Positions 1 through 7,337 of a DNA stretch of 32,269 nucleotides are shown here, piece after piece. The translations under genes and the position numbers were made by a program. The notes beneath the pieces were generated by a model that was given only the letters and a program-made list of their open reading frames with translations, made no database searches and had not been told where the DNA came from. Source of the stretch: Chloroflexi bacterium TSY (lineage in GTDB: Bacteria; Chloroflexota; Anaerolineae; Caldilineales; Caldilineaceae); contig JAHBNG010000152.1 of assembly GCA_019217005.1 (NCBI GenBank), forward strand, positions 1 to 32,269. Reading direction: 5' to 3'. The first letter of the stretch is position 1, and each line of letters opens with the position of its first letter.

Positions 1-40
1 ACAGAACTTTTCGGATAAGCACTAAGAAGAGGTCGATAGG

Positions 41-403
41 CTAGACCAACCGACCACCAAATGCCACTCGTCCATTCCCCTCTGGTTCATAGAGCAGATG
101 GACATGGGCAAGTGGACGCTGGCAGATCGAAGCAACGACTTCAGTAATTTGACCTACTTCGGACTCAATCTCATTGGAGTTTGGGCGATGTGCTTTCAGA
201 ATCGTGACGAAGACGGGTTGAGGCTGCGGACCATTGTCTAACTGATTTTCGGCATATTGTTCAGATGGAAGGGAGCGAACACGTACCCACGTTTGATTTG
301 GTCTAGAACCAAACACATTCCCCAGTTCAGATGCAAGCTGCTCTGCCAGATTCGAGAGTAAGGCCTTACGGTCGCCAACAATTTCGATATCGACAATTGG
401 CAT
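41..403 (-). CDS. Tautomerase superfamily (4-OT/MIF-like) protein
   Basis: This is a 120-aa protein that begins Met-Pro-Ile-Val. After Met removal it would expose the N-terminal proline that acts as the general base in the 4-oxalocrotonate tautomerase/MIF superfamily. The C-terminal segment (about residues 110-120) reads GRVAFGGRLV, a typical ending for the longer two-motif members. The frame stays open up to 487, but the ATG at 403 is chosen because AAGGAG lies 6 nt upstream and because the catalytic Pro must be residue 2. The substrate cannot be told from sequence. It is divergent from the hydrolase at 487, with an 83-bp gap that contains a 26-bp palindrome, so the two are probably controlled together. 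Confidence 0.8.
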   Translation of the reverse strand: MPIVDIEIVGDRKALLSNLAEQLASELGNVFGSRPNQTWVRVRSLPSEQYAENQLDNGPQPQPVFVTILKAHRPNSNEIESEVGQITEVVASICQRPLAHVHLLYEPEGNGRVAFGGRLV

Positions 404-434
404 GGTTTTCTCCTTATAGATAGAGACGCCACTT

Positions 435-460
435 AAACTTGGGACAATTGTCCGAAGTTT
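435..460. promoter_or_regulatory. 26-bp near-perfect palindrome, candidate operator
   Basis: The 12-bp core GGACAATTGTCC (442-453) is perfectly palindromic. It is flanked by AAACTT (435-440) and AAGTTT (455-460), which also pair; the only non-pairing position is 441/454. It sits midway in the 83-bp gap between divergent genes, the usual place for a dimeric repressor site. The ACAATTGT core resembles MarR-type sites, but the regulator is not in the window. Confidence 0.55.
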
Positions 461-486
461 CAATGATGTAGTTATTAGAACTATCA

Positions 487-1257
487 ATGCCGAACTCTAC
501 GAGAATCGTCTATTGGAATATCCGAGCCGGCGGTGGCAAGCGCGCAGAAATGATCTTGAGACAGCTGCTTCGCTGGCAACCAGACATCATTGGTCTGTCC
601 GAATTTCGCGGCACAGCAGCCAGTCAGCAGTTGGCAACTAGATTAGCCGAGGCAGGCATCGTACATCAGTTGACGAGCGTGAATACTGGTACACCAGCGA
701 AAAATGCACTTCTGCTGGCCAGTCGCTATCCCCTGCAACGGCTCACCGCTGCCCATATGCCCACTCTCCCAGAGCGTTGGATCCTGGCCAAAGTCGAGAC
801 CAAGCCATCGCTTGCAGTTGGCCTCATGCATGTGCCGAATTATACGACACCAACCCTAAAATATCCTTTTCTTGACTCGATCTTAAAGATGACCGAGGTA
901 TGGGATCGAGGTCCTACAATCCTCGGTGGCGACACCAACTGTGGCAAACGTGGCATTGACGAAGAAAAGCCATCGCCACCTAAATTTCAGCGCGAACATG
1001 ATTTCATCATCGGCATGGAGGAGCGAGGATGGGTCGATGCCTTTCGCCATAAACATGGTGACTGCCGCGAGTACACCTGGTACTCTCATCGCAACAATGG
1101 GTTTCGCCTGGATTTTGCATTTCTCAGTCCAGATCTGGCTCCGGCACTCGCCGCAGCACGACATGAATGGGGCATTGACGGCAGCAATCCACAGCGACGC
1201 GATGCTCTGAGTGATCACGCTGCGTTGATTATAGAGATGACATTGGCAAACAAATGA
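487..1257 (+). CDS. Endonuclease/exonuclease/phosphatase (EEP) family protein
   Basis: This 256-aa protein has the DNase I/EEP fold signature in order: WNIR (Asn11), LSEF (metal-binding Glu39), MHVPN (His115), GGDTN (Asp149/Asn151, equivalent to GDxN), a RLDFAF strand (Asp209) and the terminal SDH (residues 242-244). All positions expected for Mg2+-dependent phosphodiester or phosphate-ester cleavage are present. The length is normal for a stand-alone EEP domain and there is no signal peptide. The ATG at 487 has no clear Shine-Dalgarno sequence. Whether the substrate is DNA, RNA, a nucleotide or a phospholipid cannot be told. Confidence 0.8.
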   Translation: MPNSTRIVYWNIRAGGGKRAEMILRQLLRWQPDIIGLSEFRGTAASQQLATRLAEAGIVHQLTSVNTGTPAKNALLLASRYPLQRLTAAHMPTLPERWILAKVETKPSLAVGLMHVPNYTTPTLKYPFLDSILKMTEVWDRGPTILGGDTNCGKRGIDEEKPSPPKFQREHDFIIGMEERGWVDAFRHKHGDCREYTWYSHRNNGFRLDFAFLSPDLAPALAAARHEWGIDGSNPQRRDALSDHAALIIEMTLANK

Positions 1258-1596
1258 TGGTTCTTCCGGAATAGAGGGGGCGGAACTTCCCAGAAGAGGT
1301 CAAGAAGAGTCTCGTTGACGACCTCATGCCTGACCTCTTCCTATTAGATAATATAGGAAAGGAGTTAGAATGAGAGAGACAGAAAGAGAGAAGCTGTCAC
1401 TCGGAATCGAACTCCGGCTTGGTAAAAAGGACCGCCCTCTTCCCGCGGTGCGACCGCCCTTCCCGGACCGTCCACCAAGCCGACGCCTAGAACCGTCGCA
1501 AGCGTGTAGCATCTCGAATGCCATAATAGGAAAACGGAAAAGAGCGTCCGAAAAAAATGACCAAAGGCAATCCTCAAGTGAATGAGGAGGTCAAAA
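1258..1596 (+). other. Non-coding left end of IS110 element, candidate bridge RNA region
   Basis: These 339 bp between the EEP gene and the transposase hold no convincing gene. They contain a 9-bp perfect stem, CGGCTTGGT (1415-1423) with ACCAAGCCG (1474-1482). Inside its 50-nt loop is a second hairpin, GCGGT-GCG-ACCGC (1445-1457), flanked by direct repeats GGACCG (1429-1434 and 1465-1470). In IS110-group elements the non-coding left end encodes the structured bridge RNA that guides the recombinase. Assigning that role here is inference, and the outer element boundary was not found. Confidence 0.4.
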
Positions 1597-2814
1597 ATGC
1601 AGATATTCATAGGAATAGACTGGAGTGAAACAAAACATGATGTAATGATAACGGATGAAAACGGTCGTCGAATTAACTACATGACAATAGAACATAGTGT
1701 GGATGGCTTTAAGCAACTAGAAAAGTGGCGAGAAACGATGGATATCGGCCATGAAAAATGTCGAATCGGATTAGAGACAGCACATAATCTGATAATTGAC
1801 TACTTATGGGATGCTGGGTATACAAATCTATATGTCCTCCCACCGAACGTGGTCAAAGCAAGTCGGGCGAGGTACAATCAGAGCGGTGCTCGCACTGATG
1901 AAAGTGATGCATATACGATAGCTGAACTGGTCAGAACAGATGTTCACCGATTCTATCCTTGGCATCCAGGGAGTGAATTACTCCAGCAAATGCGCATCGT
2001 GGTGAGCATGACCGAGTTTTGGCGCAAAGAAACGGTTGCTGTCTCCAATCGCTTGCGTAGTTGTTTGCTCAGATACCATCCCGCTTTGCTCAATGTCTTT
2101 AGTTGGCCATCGCCCATTGCAGCTCATCTGATTCTGGCTTATCCGTCGCCGCAAGCAGCAGAAAAAGCAACCTATGATGAATTTCAGGTCTTTCTCAAGC
2201 AACATAAACATAATCAGCCCTCCAAATGGCTCACCTGTTTTGATGCCTTGACCACACAACATCCCCGTTCAGCTCCGGGTGTTGCCCAAGCTTGTCAAGT
2301 TCAAGCCCAGCAACTTGCCCGACTCTTGCTCCATACCCTCAACTCCAAGCAAGCAACACTCCAACAGTTGAACTCTCTTTTTCTGCAACACGAGGATCAC
2401 CCCATTTTTGCTTCCCTGCCGGGCGCAGGAGAGCTCTTGGCTCCCTCTTTGCTGGTCAAATTTGGCGAAGATCGCCGCCGCTTCCCCCATTCCAGCATGG
2501 TCCAGACTTTAGCTGGCACGGCTCCCGTTACCAACCAAAGTGGCAAAGTCCACTTGGTCTACTTTCGCCGCTCTTGTGATAAAGAGTTTCGTTACTTTTC
2601 TCAGCAACTGGCTCGTTCTTCGCGCCAGCAATCTCGCTGGGCTTCGGCTTACTTTACACAAGCTCGTCAAAAGGGCCACTCGGTCAGTCGCTCTCATCGG
2701 GCTTTAGCCAACCGCTGGCTGGCCATTCTTTGGAAAATGTGGCAAGACCGAACCACCTATGACGAATCTTTCCACATTCGTCAACGAACTATCCGTCGTC
2801 GACCACAAGCTTAG
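1597..2814 (+). CDS. IS110 family transposase (DEDD, intact)
   Basis: This is a 405-aa transposase with the N-terminal RuvC-like DEDD domain: GID at residues 6-8 (Asp8), GLE at 58-60 (Glu60), and DESD at 101-104. It also has the C-terminal Transposase_20-type domain, with LPGAGELLAPSLL and LAGTAPVTNQSGK motifs that include the conserved serine region. IS110 proteins cut and rejoin DNA as recombinases and need no terminal inverted repeats. The ATG at 1597 is preferred over 1582 because GAGGAGG sits 6 nt before it. The frame is uninterrupted and nothing obvious is missing, so this copy may be active. It is not closely related to the two IS110 copies at 16 and 29 kb. Confidence 0.9.
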   Translation: MQIFIGIDWSETKHDVMITDENGRRINYMTIEHSVDGFKQLEKWRETMDIGHEKCRIGLETAHNLIIDYLWDAGYTNLYVLPPNVVKASRARYNQSGARTDESDAYTIAELVRTDVHRFYPWHPGSELLQQMRIVVSMTEFWRKETVAVSNRLRSCLLRYHPALLNVFSWPSPIAAHLILAYPSPQAAEKATYDEFQVFLKQHKHNQPSKWLTCFDALTTQHPRSAPGVAQACQVQAQQLARLLLHTLNSKQATLQQLNSLFLQHEDHPIFASLPGAGELLAPSLLVKFGEDRRRFPHSSMVQTLAGTAPVTNQSGKVHLVYFRRSCDKEFRYFSQQLARSSRQQSRWASAYFTQARQKGHSVSRSHRALANRWLAILWKMWQDRTTYDESFHIRQRTIRRRPQA

Positions 2815-2842
2815 TTTTTCTGCTTTCTTTTTTTCAGCTACG

Positions 2843-2930
2843 GCAAAAGTCGGGTACAAAAAATGACCATAAGGGGTGAAATCCTAGAGCAGCCCTCTGT
2901 TTGCATGAAAAATTTGTACCCGACTTTTGC
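2843..2930. repeat. 88-bp palindromic element with 18-bp perfect arms
   Basis: GCAAAAGTCGGGTACAAA (2843-2860) is repeated as its exact reverse complement at 2913-2930, with a 52-nt spacer. It lies 28 bp after the transposase stop. It could be a palindromic target of the insertion sequence, part of the IS right end, or an unrelated REP-like or MITE unit. Confidence 0.7.
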
Positions 2931-3010
2931 TGCTACTGTTTTTTTCTTGATTGCCTTTGATTTCTCTCTTATGTCTACTTGCTACCAGCTCAATACCCAA
3001 GTTTACATAA

Positions 3011-3042
3011 AGTCGGAATTGTTGATTTTTTCCGACTCTTTT
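3011..3042 (+). terminator. Possible intrinsic terminator
   Basis: The 8-bp stem AGTCGGAA (3011-3018) / TTCCGACT (3030-3037) with an 11-nt loop is followed by CTTTTC. It is correctly oriented to end transcripts leaving the IS110 transposase, though the T tract is short. Confidence 0.35.
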
Positions 3043-3188
3043 CAACGCGCCTATTTGGTATCTCTCTTACTGACTAAGCGTGTCCGGGAAGTTCATGGCA
3101 CTTCTTTGTCAACCCCCTGAGATCCTGAAGAGCCCTAATGATTACGTAGGTGCAAAATTGAAAGGTTGCAAGGTGACTGGTCTACATA

Positions 3189-4499
3189 TCATTCTGCCTC
3201 GTTTGGCGAGGAGTCAACCTCATCATCCCGTTTTCTCCACCAGGGAATCCCAACCAGCGCCGCGACTGAAAGCGCACCAATCACACCAACGCCAACAAGG
3301 ATTTCGCGCAGGGGGCGCGTTATCCGGATTGGCAGAGAAGCGACCTGGGCCAAGCGCGAACGAAAAGCACCAATACGCTTACGAACGCTGGCAGTTATTG
3401 GACGATTTTCTGTTGTTGTTGGTTCATCGTGCTCTTCAACTTCGATGTTTTCTACTTCTAAAATGATTGGCTCGGTGGATTTAGGTTCCACTGCGTCATT
3501 GCTAAAGGAAAGTGATTGATGCGCTTCTGCGTTCTCCGTCCTTACCATTCCATCCCCGTTTTGGTTCGATAGAGTTGAGGGGAGAGCAATGGTTTCTTGC
3601 GCAGGGAATTGTGTGGGGTCTGGCAGCTGACCATTGCGCCACCAGACCCCATAGGTACGGCTATAGATGTAGGTAAACTCAGCGCCCAAAAAGAAAATCT
3701 GCGCCGAGTAGTAGACCCACAACAAAATGATCACCAGCGCGCCAGCAGCACCAAACATGGTACTGACGCGGCTATAGCTGAAATATAAACTAATGAGCAA
3801 GCGGGTAATTGAGATCAGAAGAGCTGTGGCTGCGGAGCCGATCAAAACATCGTGCCATGCAATGACAACGTTGGGAACAAATTTATAGATCAACGCAAAA
3901 ACCGTCGTGAGCAACACAAAGATCATGGTCAGGTAGCTCCAGGTTGCATAGCCCGATCCTAGATTTAGATAGGTAGCTGCCCAATCAGTCGCGGTTGTCA
4001 GCCAGGCAATGAGAACTAGACCAAAAAAAAATAAGAGGCTACCAAGAATGACCATGAGAACAGCCAGCAACCGCTCAAAAATCAGTTCCCAGATACCACT
4101 GTCTGACGAGATGGGCACGCCCCATATCTGGTTGAGGACGATTTTCAGTTCCCCAAAAAAGCTACTGGCTCCATAAAGTAGTGCAACGATAATAGCCGCA
4201 GTAACCCACCAAGTTGCGGAGGAGGGCAGTATATTGGCCAAAATCGTTCTCACGAGTTCCGCTGTCTCGGGGCTATTCACAAAGTAGGTTACCTGTGTGA
4301 GCACCTGTGCTTCGGCAGCTTCGCGTCCATAAATCAGTCCCATAACCTCGACAGTCAACAGCAAAATCGGCGCAACCGCAAAAAGTGCATAAAAAGCTAA
4401 CACGGCCGCGTGTCGAGGGATGTTGTCAGTGTACCACTTTTCAAAGGTCATTTGGAGCATATTGCCAATCGAAGGCAACTGGGTCTGACCGTTGGACAT
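3189..4499 (-). CDS. YihY/virulence factor BrkB family membrane protein
   Basis: This 436-aa protein matches the YihY/BrkB (formerly 'RNase BN') family. Residues about 20-290 carry the multi-pass core, starting with the family motif around HAAVLAFYALFAVAPILLL and including YGASSFFGELKIVLNQIWGV. Roughly six membrane helices are followed by a hydrophilic, acidic region (about 300-390). One further hydrophobic segment near the C-terminus (about 400-418) is an addition to the usual core. The family is in the inner membrane; its biochemical role is unsettled. ATG 4499 is preferred to the GTG at 4502 because GAGGGG lies 6 nt before it. It is transcribed divergently from glpX. Confidence 0.88.
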   Translation of the reverse strand: MSNGQTQLPSIGNMLQMTFEKWYTDNIPRHAAVLAFYALFAVAPILLLTVEVMGLIYGREAAEAQVLTQVTYFVNSPETAELVRTILANILPSSATWWVTAAIIVALLYGASSFFGELKIVLNQIWGVPISSDSGIWELIFERLLAVLMVILGSLLFFFGLVLIAWLTTATDWAATYLNLGSGYATWSYLTMIFVLLTTVFALIYKFVPNVVIAWHDVLIGSAATALLISITRLLISLYFSYSRVSTMFGAAGALVIILLWVYYSAQIFFLGAEFTYIYSRTYGVWWRNGQLPDPTQFPAQETIALPSTLSNQNGDGMVRTENAEAHQSLSFSNDAVEPKSTEPIILEVENIEVEEHDEPTTTENRPITASVRKRIGAFRSRLAQVASLPIRITRPLREILVGVGVIGALSVAALVGIPWWRKRDDEVDSSPNEAE

Positions 4500-4807
4500 C
4501 ACTGTCCCCTCTGCACATTGCTAGGATGAGCCATGATAGGGTGAGCCATAATTGAAAATGTAGCCTATCATCAAGTTTTGTCACTCTGCAAAAATTGACA
4601 GACGCTATGATCCCAGAGGAAGTTAATCGTAATGCATGGCGACTTGACAAATCGATGAAGTAGGGCCAAACTTGATTGAACTCATCCATAGTAGTTGTAA
4701 AAGAATAACTCCGACATAGATTCTTCGCTTCACCCGAGAATGACATGTCGAAGTTACTCTTTTACAGGTCCATAGATAATTGTTCATGTAGCAAAGGAAT
4801 ACGATAA
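4500..4807. other. Divergent intergenic region between yihY-like gene and glpX
   Basis: These 308 bp contain no supported gene. They should hold promoters for both flanking genes. The one clear structure is the long imperfect hairpin at 4697-4765. Confidence 0.5.
4697..4765 (-). promoter_or_regulatory. Long hairpin (21-nt arms) between yihY-like gene and glpX
   Basis: Arms 4697-4717 and 4745-4765 are inverted repeats matching at 19 of 21 positions, with a 27-nt loop. The two mismatches are A-C pairs on the plus strand but become G-U pairs in a minus-strand RNA. The stem is therefore fully paired only in the leader of the yihY-like gene, about 200 nt upstream of its start. It ends 42 nt before the glpX start. 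Its function, or whether it is a small MITE, is unknown. Confidence 0.5.
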
Positions 4808-5872
4808 ATGATCACGAGCTTCGAAAGAACCTTGGGGCTGGACTTTATCCGTGCCACAGAGGCTGCGGCACTCAACTGTTTTTCATGGGTCGGACGGGGT
4901 GAGAAGGAATTGGCTGATGCCGCAGCCAGCGATGCCATACGTGGTACCTTTGACCTCATGGATGTATCGGGTGAGGTTGTAATTGGGGAAGGCATTAAGG
5001 ATAATGCTCCGGGTCTCTTCAAGGGTGAACGTGTTGGCACTTGGAGCGAGGGTTCGATGCGGCTGGATATTGCGCTCGATCCGATTGATGGAACGACAAA
5101 TCTAAGCAAAGGGCTGCCTAATGCGATCAGTTGTATTGCTGCTTCGCTGCACGAAGGATCAAGTGCTGGACATGATGATGATGTCGCTGGCCTGCTGGAT
5201 GTTCCTGCTTTTTATCTCGATAAACTTTCTTACGGACAGACAATCCGCGATGCATTTGTACGCGATCCGAGCTTACCACTCAGCGTGGATTCGCCTCCCG
5301 ATGAAACGATCAAGCTGGCGGCCAGACTTCTCTCAAAAGAGATCAAAGATGTGGTTATCACTGCCATGGATCGTCCCCGCAATGCACACGTAATCGAAAC
5401 GGTGCGTGGCCTGGGCGCAAACTTACGCATGGTTTCTGATGGAGATATTACAGCCGCACTGGCGCCAGCTATGCCTGCCTCAGGTATCGATCTCTACATG
5501 GGGATCGGCGGTGCACCAGAAGGTGTCCTTTCCGCGGCGGGGATGCGTTGCCTCGGTGGAGGATTGCAAGCCAAGATCTGGCCGAGAGACGAGGCAGAGA
5601 AAACCGAACTTATCGAAATCGGCTGGGGCGAGAAACTCGAGACAGTTTTCCTTTCCAAAGATCTGGCCCGGGGGGATCAAATTATCTTTGCCGCCACGGC
5701 AATTTTAGAGAGCCCTTTTCTACCTGGTATGACAGTCACAGGACGCACAGCTCTTACCCACTCTGTGCTAATGCGCGTGCGGAATCGTACTGTCCGTTAT
5801 ATCACAAGCTACCACAATTTGGACTATAAAGAGATTCCGTTGCGATCAAAGAATCAAAATGGGCAAAATTAG
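4808..5872 (+). CDS. glpX: Class II fructose-1,6-bisphosphatase (GlpX)
   Basis: This 354-aa protein is of the GlpX type. It has the DVSGEVVIGEGI segment (about residues 52-63), the metal- and phosphate-binding DPIDGTT motif at 91-97, and the GIGGAPEG and C-terminal RTALTHSVLMR segments typical of the family. It hydrolyses fructose-1,6-bisphosphate to fructose-6-phosphate in gluconeogenesis; some homologues also act on sedoheptulose-1,7-bisphosphate. Length is close to the family norm of about 320-340 aa. The start is supported by AAAGGA about 9 nt upstream. It lies just before the rhamnose genes, whose product DHAP could feed this step, but 219 bp and operator-like repeats separate them. Confidence 0.93.
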   Translation: MITSFERTLGLDFIRATEAAALNCFSWVGRGEKELADAAASDAIRGTFDLMDVSGEVVIGEGIKDNAPGLFKGERVGTWSEGSMRLDIALDPIDGTTNLSKGLPNAISCIAASLHEGSSAGHDDDVAGLLDVPAFYLDKLSYGQTIRDAFVRDPSLPLSVDSPPDETIKLAARLLSKEIKDVVITAMDRPRNAHVIETVRGLGANLRMVSDGDITAALAPAMPASGIDLYMGIGGAPEGVLSAAGMRCLGGGLQAKIWPRDEAEKTELIEIGWGEKLETVFLSKDLARGDQIIFAATAILESPFLPGMTVTGRTALTHSVLMRVRNRTVRYITSYHNLDYKEIPLRSKNQNGQN

Positions 5873-5899
5873 GGGCAGAGATGTGTTTGGGGGCTCTAG

Positions 5900-6006
5900 G
5901 CGTATTGCGTGTACCAGTACACAATCTGATCGTGTAACGACGAACACACCGAAAGATTCGAATCTTGCAGCACAACCATTTTCTGAACTGGTACCACGCA
6001 ATACGC
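5900..6006. promoter_or_regulatory. Inverted repeat and palindrome upstream of rhamnose operon
   Basis: Arm 5900-5917 (GCGTATTGCGTGTACCAG) is repeated in inverse at 5988-6006 with a single inserted base. Between them is a perfect 14-bp palindrome with a central CG, AAGATTCGAATCTT (5953-5966). Central-CG palindromes are typical of LacI-family operators. The region ends about 85 bp before the rhaI-like start and is the likely control region for the operon. The TACGCAA/GCGTATT text could also be a dispersed genomic repeat. Confidence 0.45.
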
Positions 6007-6091
6007 AACACGAATAACTCATCTCCATTCTAACATAAACCAACAACGTTTCAACACAATTTCTCAACACACGAACCAACCGAGGAATCAT

Positions 6092-7336
6092 ATGAGCGAT
6101 CACAAAGCAGCTTACGAAGTCCTAGCAGACTCATTGACTGCTCAAGGACTGGATGTTGAGGCCATTAAAGAGGCCATTAAAAACCACCACATCGAAACAC
6201 CCAGTTGGGGCTATGCCAACAGCGGCACTCGTTTCAAGGCCTTTCCTTGGCCAGGAGCCGCAAGCACGACCAGTGAAAAGATGGATGATGCAGCCATGGT
6301 CCACAAGATGACGGGCATCGCACCCACTGTTGCAATCCACATTCCGTGGGACAAGCCTGAAGATGGGGATTATGATGCATTCCGTCAATATGCGGAAGAA
6401 CAAGGCGTGCAAATTGGGGCTGTTAATCCCAATGTGTTCCAAGACAATGAATACAAGCTTGGCTCCTTTGGCAATCCAGATTCTGGTGTGCAGGAGCAAG
6501 CGATGGACCACATGTTGGAATGTTGCGAGATTATGCGCAAGACCAACAGCGACATTCTAAGCCTCTGGTTCGCCGATGGAACAAACTATGCCGGACAAGA
6601 TAACTTGCGCGCCCGCAAACGACGGTTTGAGCAAGCGTTGGCGACGACTTACGCAAACTTACCCGCCAACAGCCGCATGTTGATCGAATATAAATTCTTT
6701 GAACCAGCCTTCTACAGCACGGATGTGCCCGATTGGGGGACGGCGTATGCTTGGGCCTTGAAATTGGGTGAACAGGCACAGGTATTGGTTGATCTGGGCC
6801 ATCATGCCCAGGGAGTTAATATTGAACAGATTGTGGCCTTTTTGCTGGATGAGGGACGTCTGGGCGGGTTCCATTTTAACAACCGTAAGTATGCAGATGA
6901 TGACCTGATCGTGGGCAGCGTGAACCCCTATGAACTCTTTCTCATCTACAATGAACTGAATAGTGCGGCCTTTGGCGATGAGGAGCCAGCACGAGAAACT
7001 GCTCAAAATGTGGCCTACATGATCGATCAGTGCCACAACATTGAGGGCAAAATTGCCCCCATGATGCAATCAGTTCTCAATTGCCAAGAAGCTTTTGCCA
7101 AGTCCATGCTCGTGGACCAAAAGGCCCTTGCCGATGCCCAGGCTGTGGGTGAGGTGTTGGCTGCACACAATTTGATCAACAATGCCTATCGCACCGATGT
7201 GCGACCGCTGTTGGCTCAGGTGCGCGAAGAAATGGATGTACTGGTTGACCCCGTTACCGCGTATTGGGCCAGTGGCTATGAGGAGAAGATTCGTAACGAG
7301 CGCGGTATGAACGAGACAAGTGGAGGGTTTCAGTAA
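6092..7336 (+). CDS. rhaI: L-rhamnose isomerase, RhaI (Pseudomonas-type)
   Basis: This 414-aa TIM-barrel sugar isomerase is of the RhaI type, distinct from E. coli RhaA. It converts L-rhamnose to L-rhamnulose with Mn2+ or a similar metal. From memory of the P. stutzeri enzyme, the metal ligands and catalytic residues line up at a constant offset of about 20: His83 (IHIPWD), Glu199 (LIEYKF), Asp234 and His237 (VDLGHH), His261 (FHFNNRK) and Asp269/Asp271 (YADDD). The ATG at 6092 has GAGGA 5 nt upstream. It is the first gene of a two-gene operon; the next starts 1 nt after its stop. Confidence 0.88.
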   Translation: MSDHKAAYEVLADSLTAQGLDVEAIKEAIKNHHIETPSWGYANSGTRFKAFPWPGAASTTSEKMDDAAMVHKMTGIAPTVAIHIPWDKPEDGDYDAFRQYAEEQGVQIGAVNPNVFQDNEYKLGSFGNPDSGVQEQAMDHMLECCEIMRKTNSDILSLWFADGTNYAGQDNLRARKRRFEQALATTYANLPANSRMLIEYKFFEPAFYSTDVPDWGTAYAWALKLGEQAQVLVDLGHHAQGVNIEQIVAFLLDEGRLGGFHFNNRKYADDDLIVGSVNPYELFLIYNELNSAAFGDEEPARETAQNVAYMIDQCHNIEGKIAPMMQSVLNCQEAFAKSMLVDQKALADAQAVGEVLAAHNLINNAYRTDVRPLLAQVREEMDVLVDPVTAYWASGYEEKIRNERGMNETSGGFQ

Positions 7337-7337
7337 A

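Larger units (their letters stand above)
2815..3188. other. Gene-free interval with inverted repeats downstream of IS110
   Basis: No gene is supported in these 374 bp. They contain an 18-bp perfect inverted repeat (2843-2930) and a terminator-like hairpin (3011-3037). The IS110 right end should lie here, but without a second copy it cannot be placed. Confidence 0.5.

Noticed and set aside
883..1218. Long minus-strand open frame (111 codons) inside the EEP gene
   Set aside because: It lies entirely opposite a gene with complete EEP motifs and shows no protein family character.
2863..3519. Plus-strand frames downstream of the first IS110
   Set aside because: The first includes one arm of the 18-bp inverted repeat, and the others run antisense into the yihY-like gene; no ribosome sites were seen.
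4441..4746. 101-codon minus-strand frame between the yihY-like gene and glpX
   Set aside because: It overlaps the yihY-like start in another frame, includes the hairpin at 4697-4765, and has no ribosome site.
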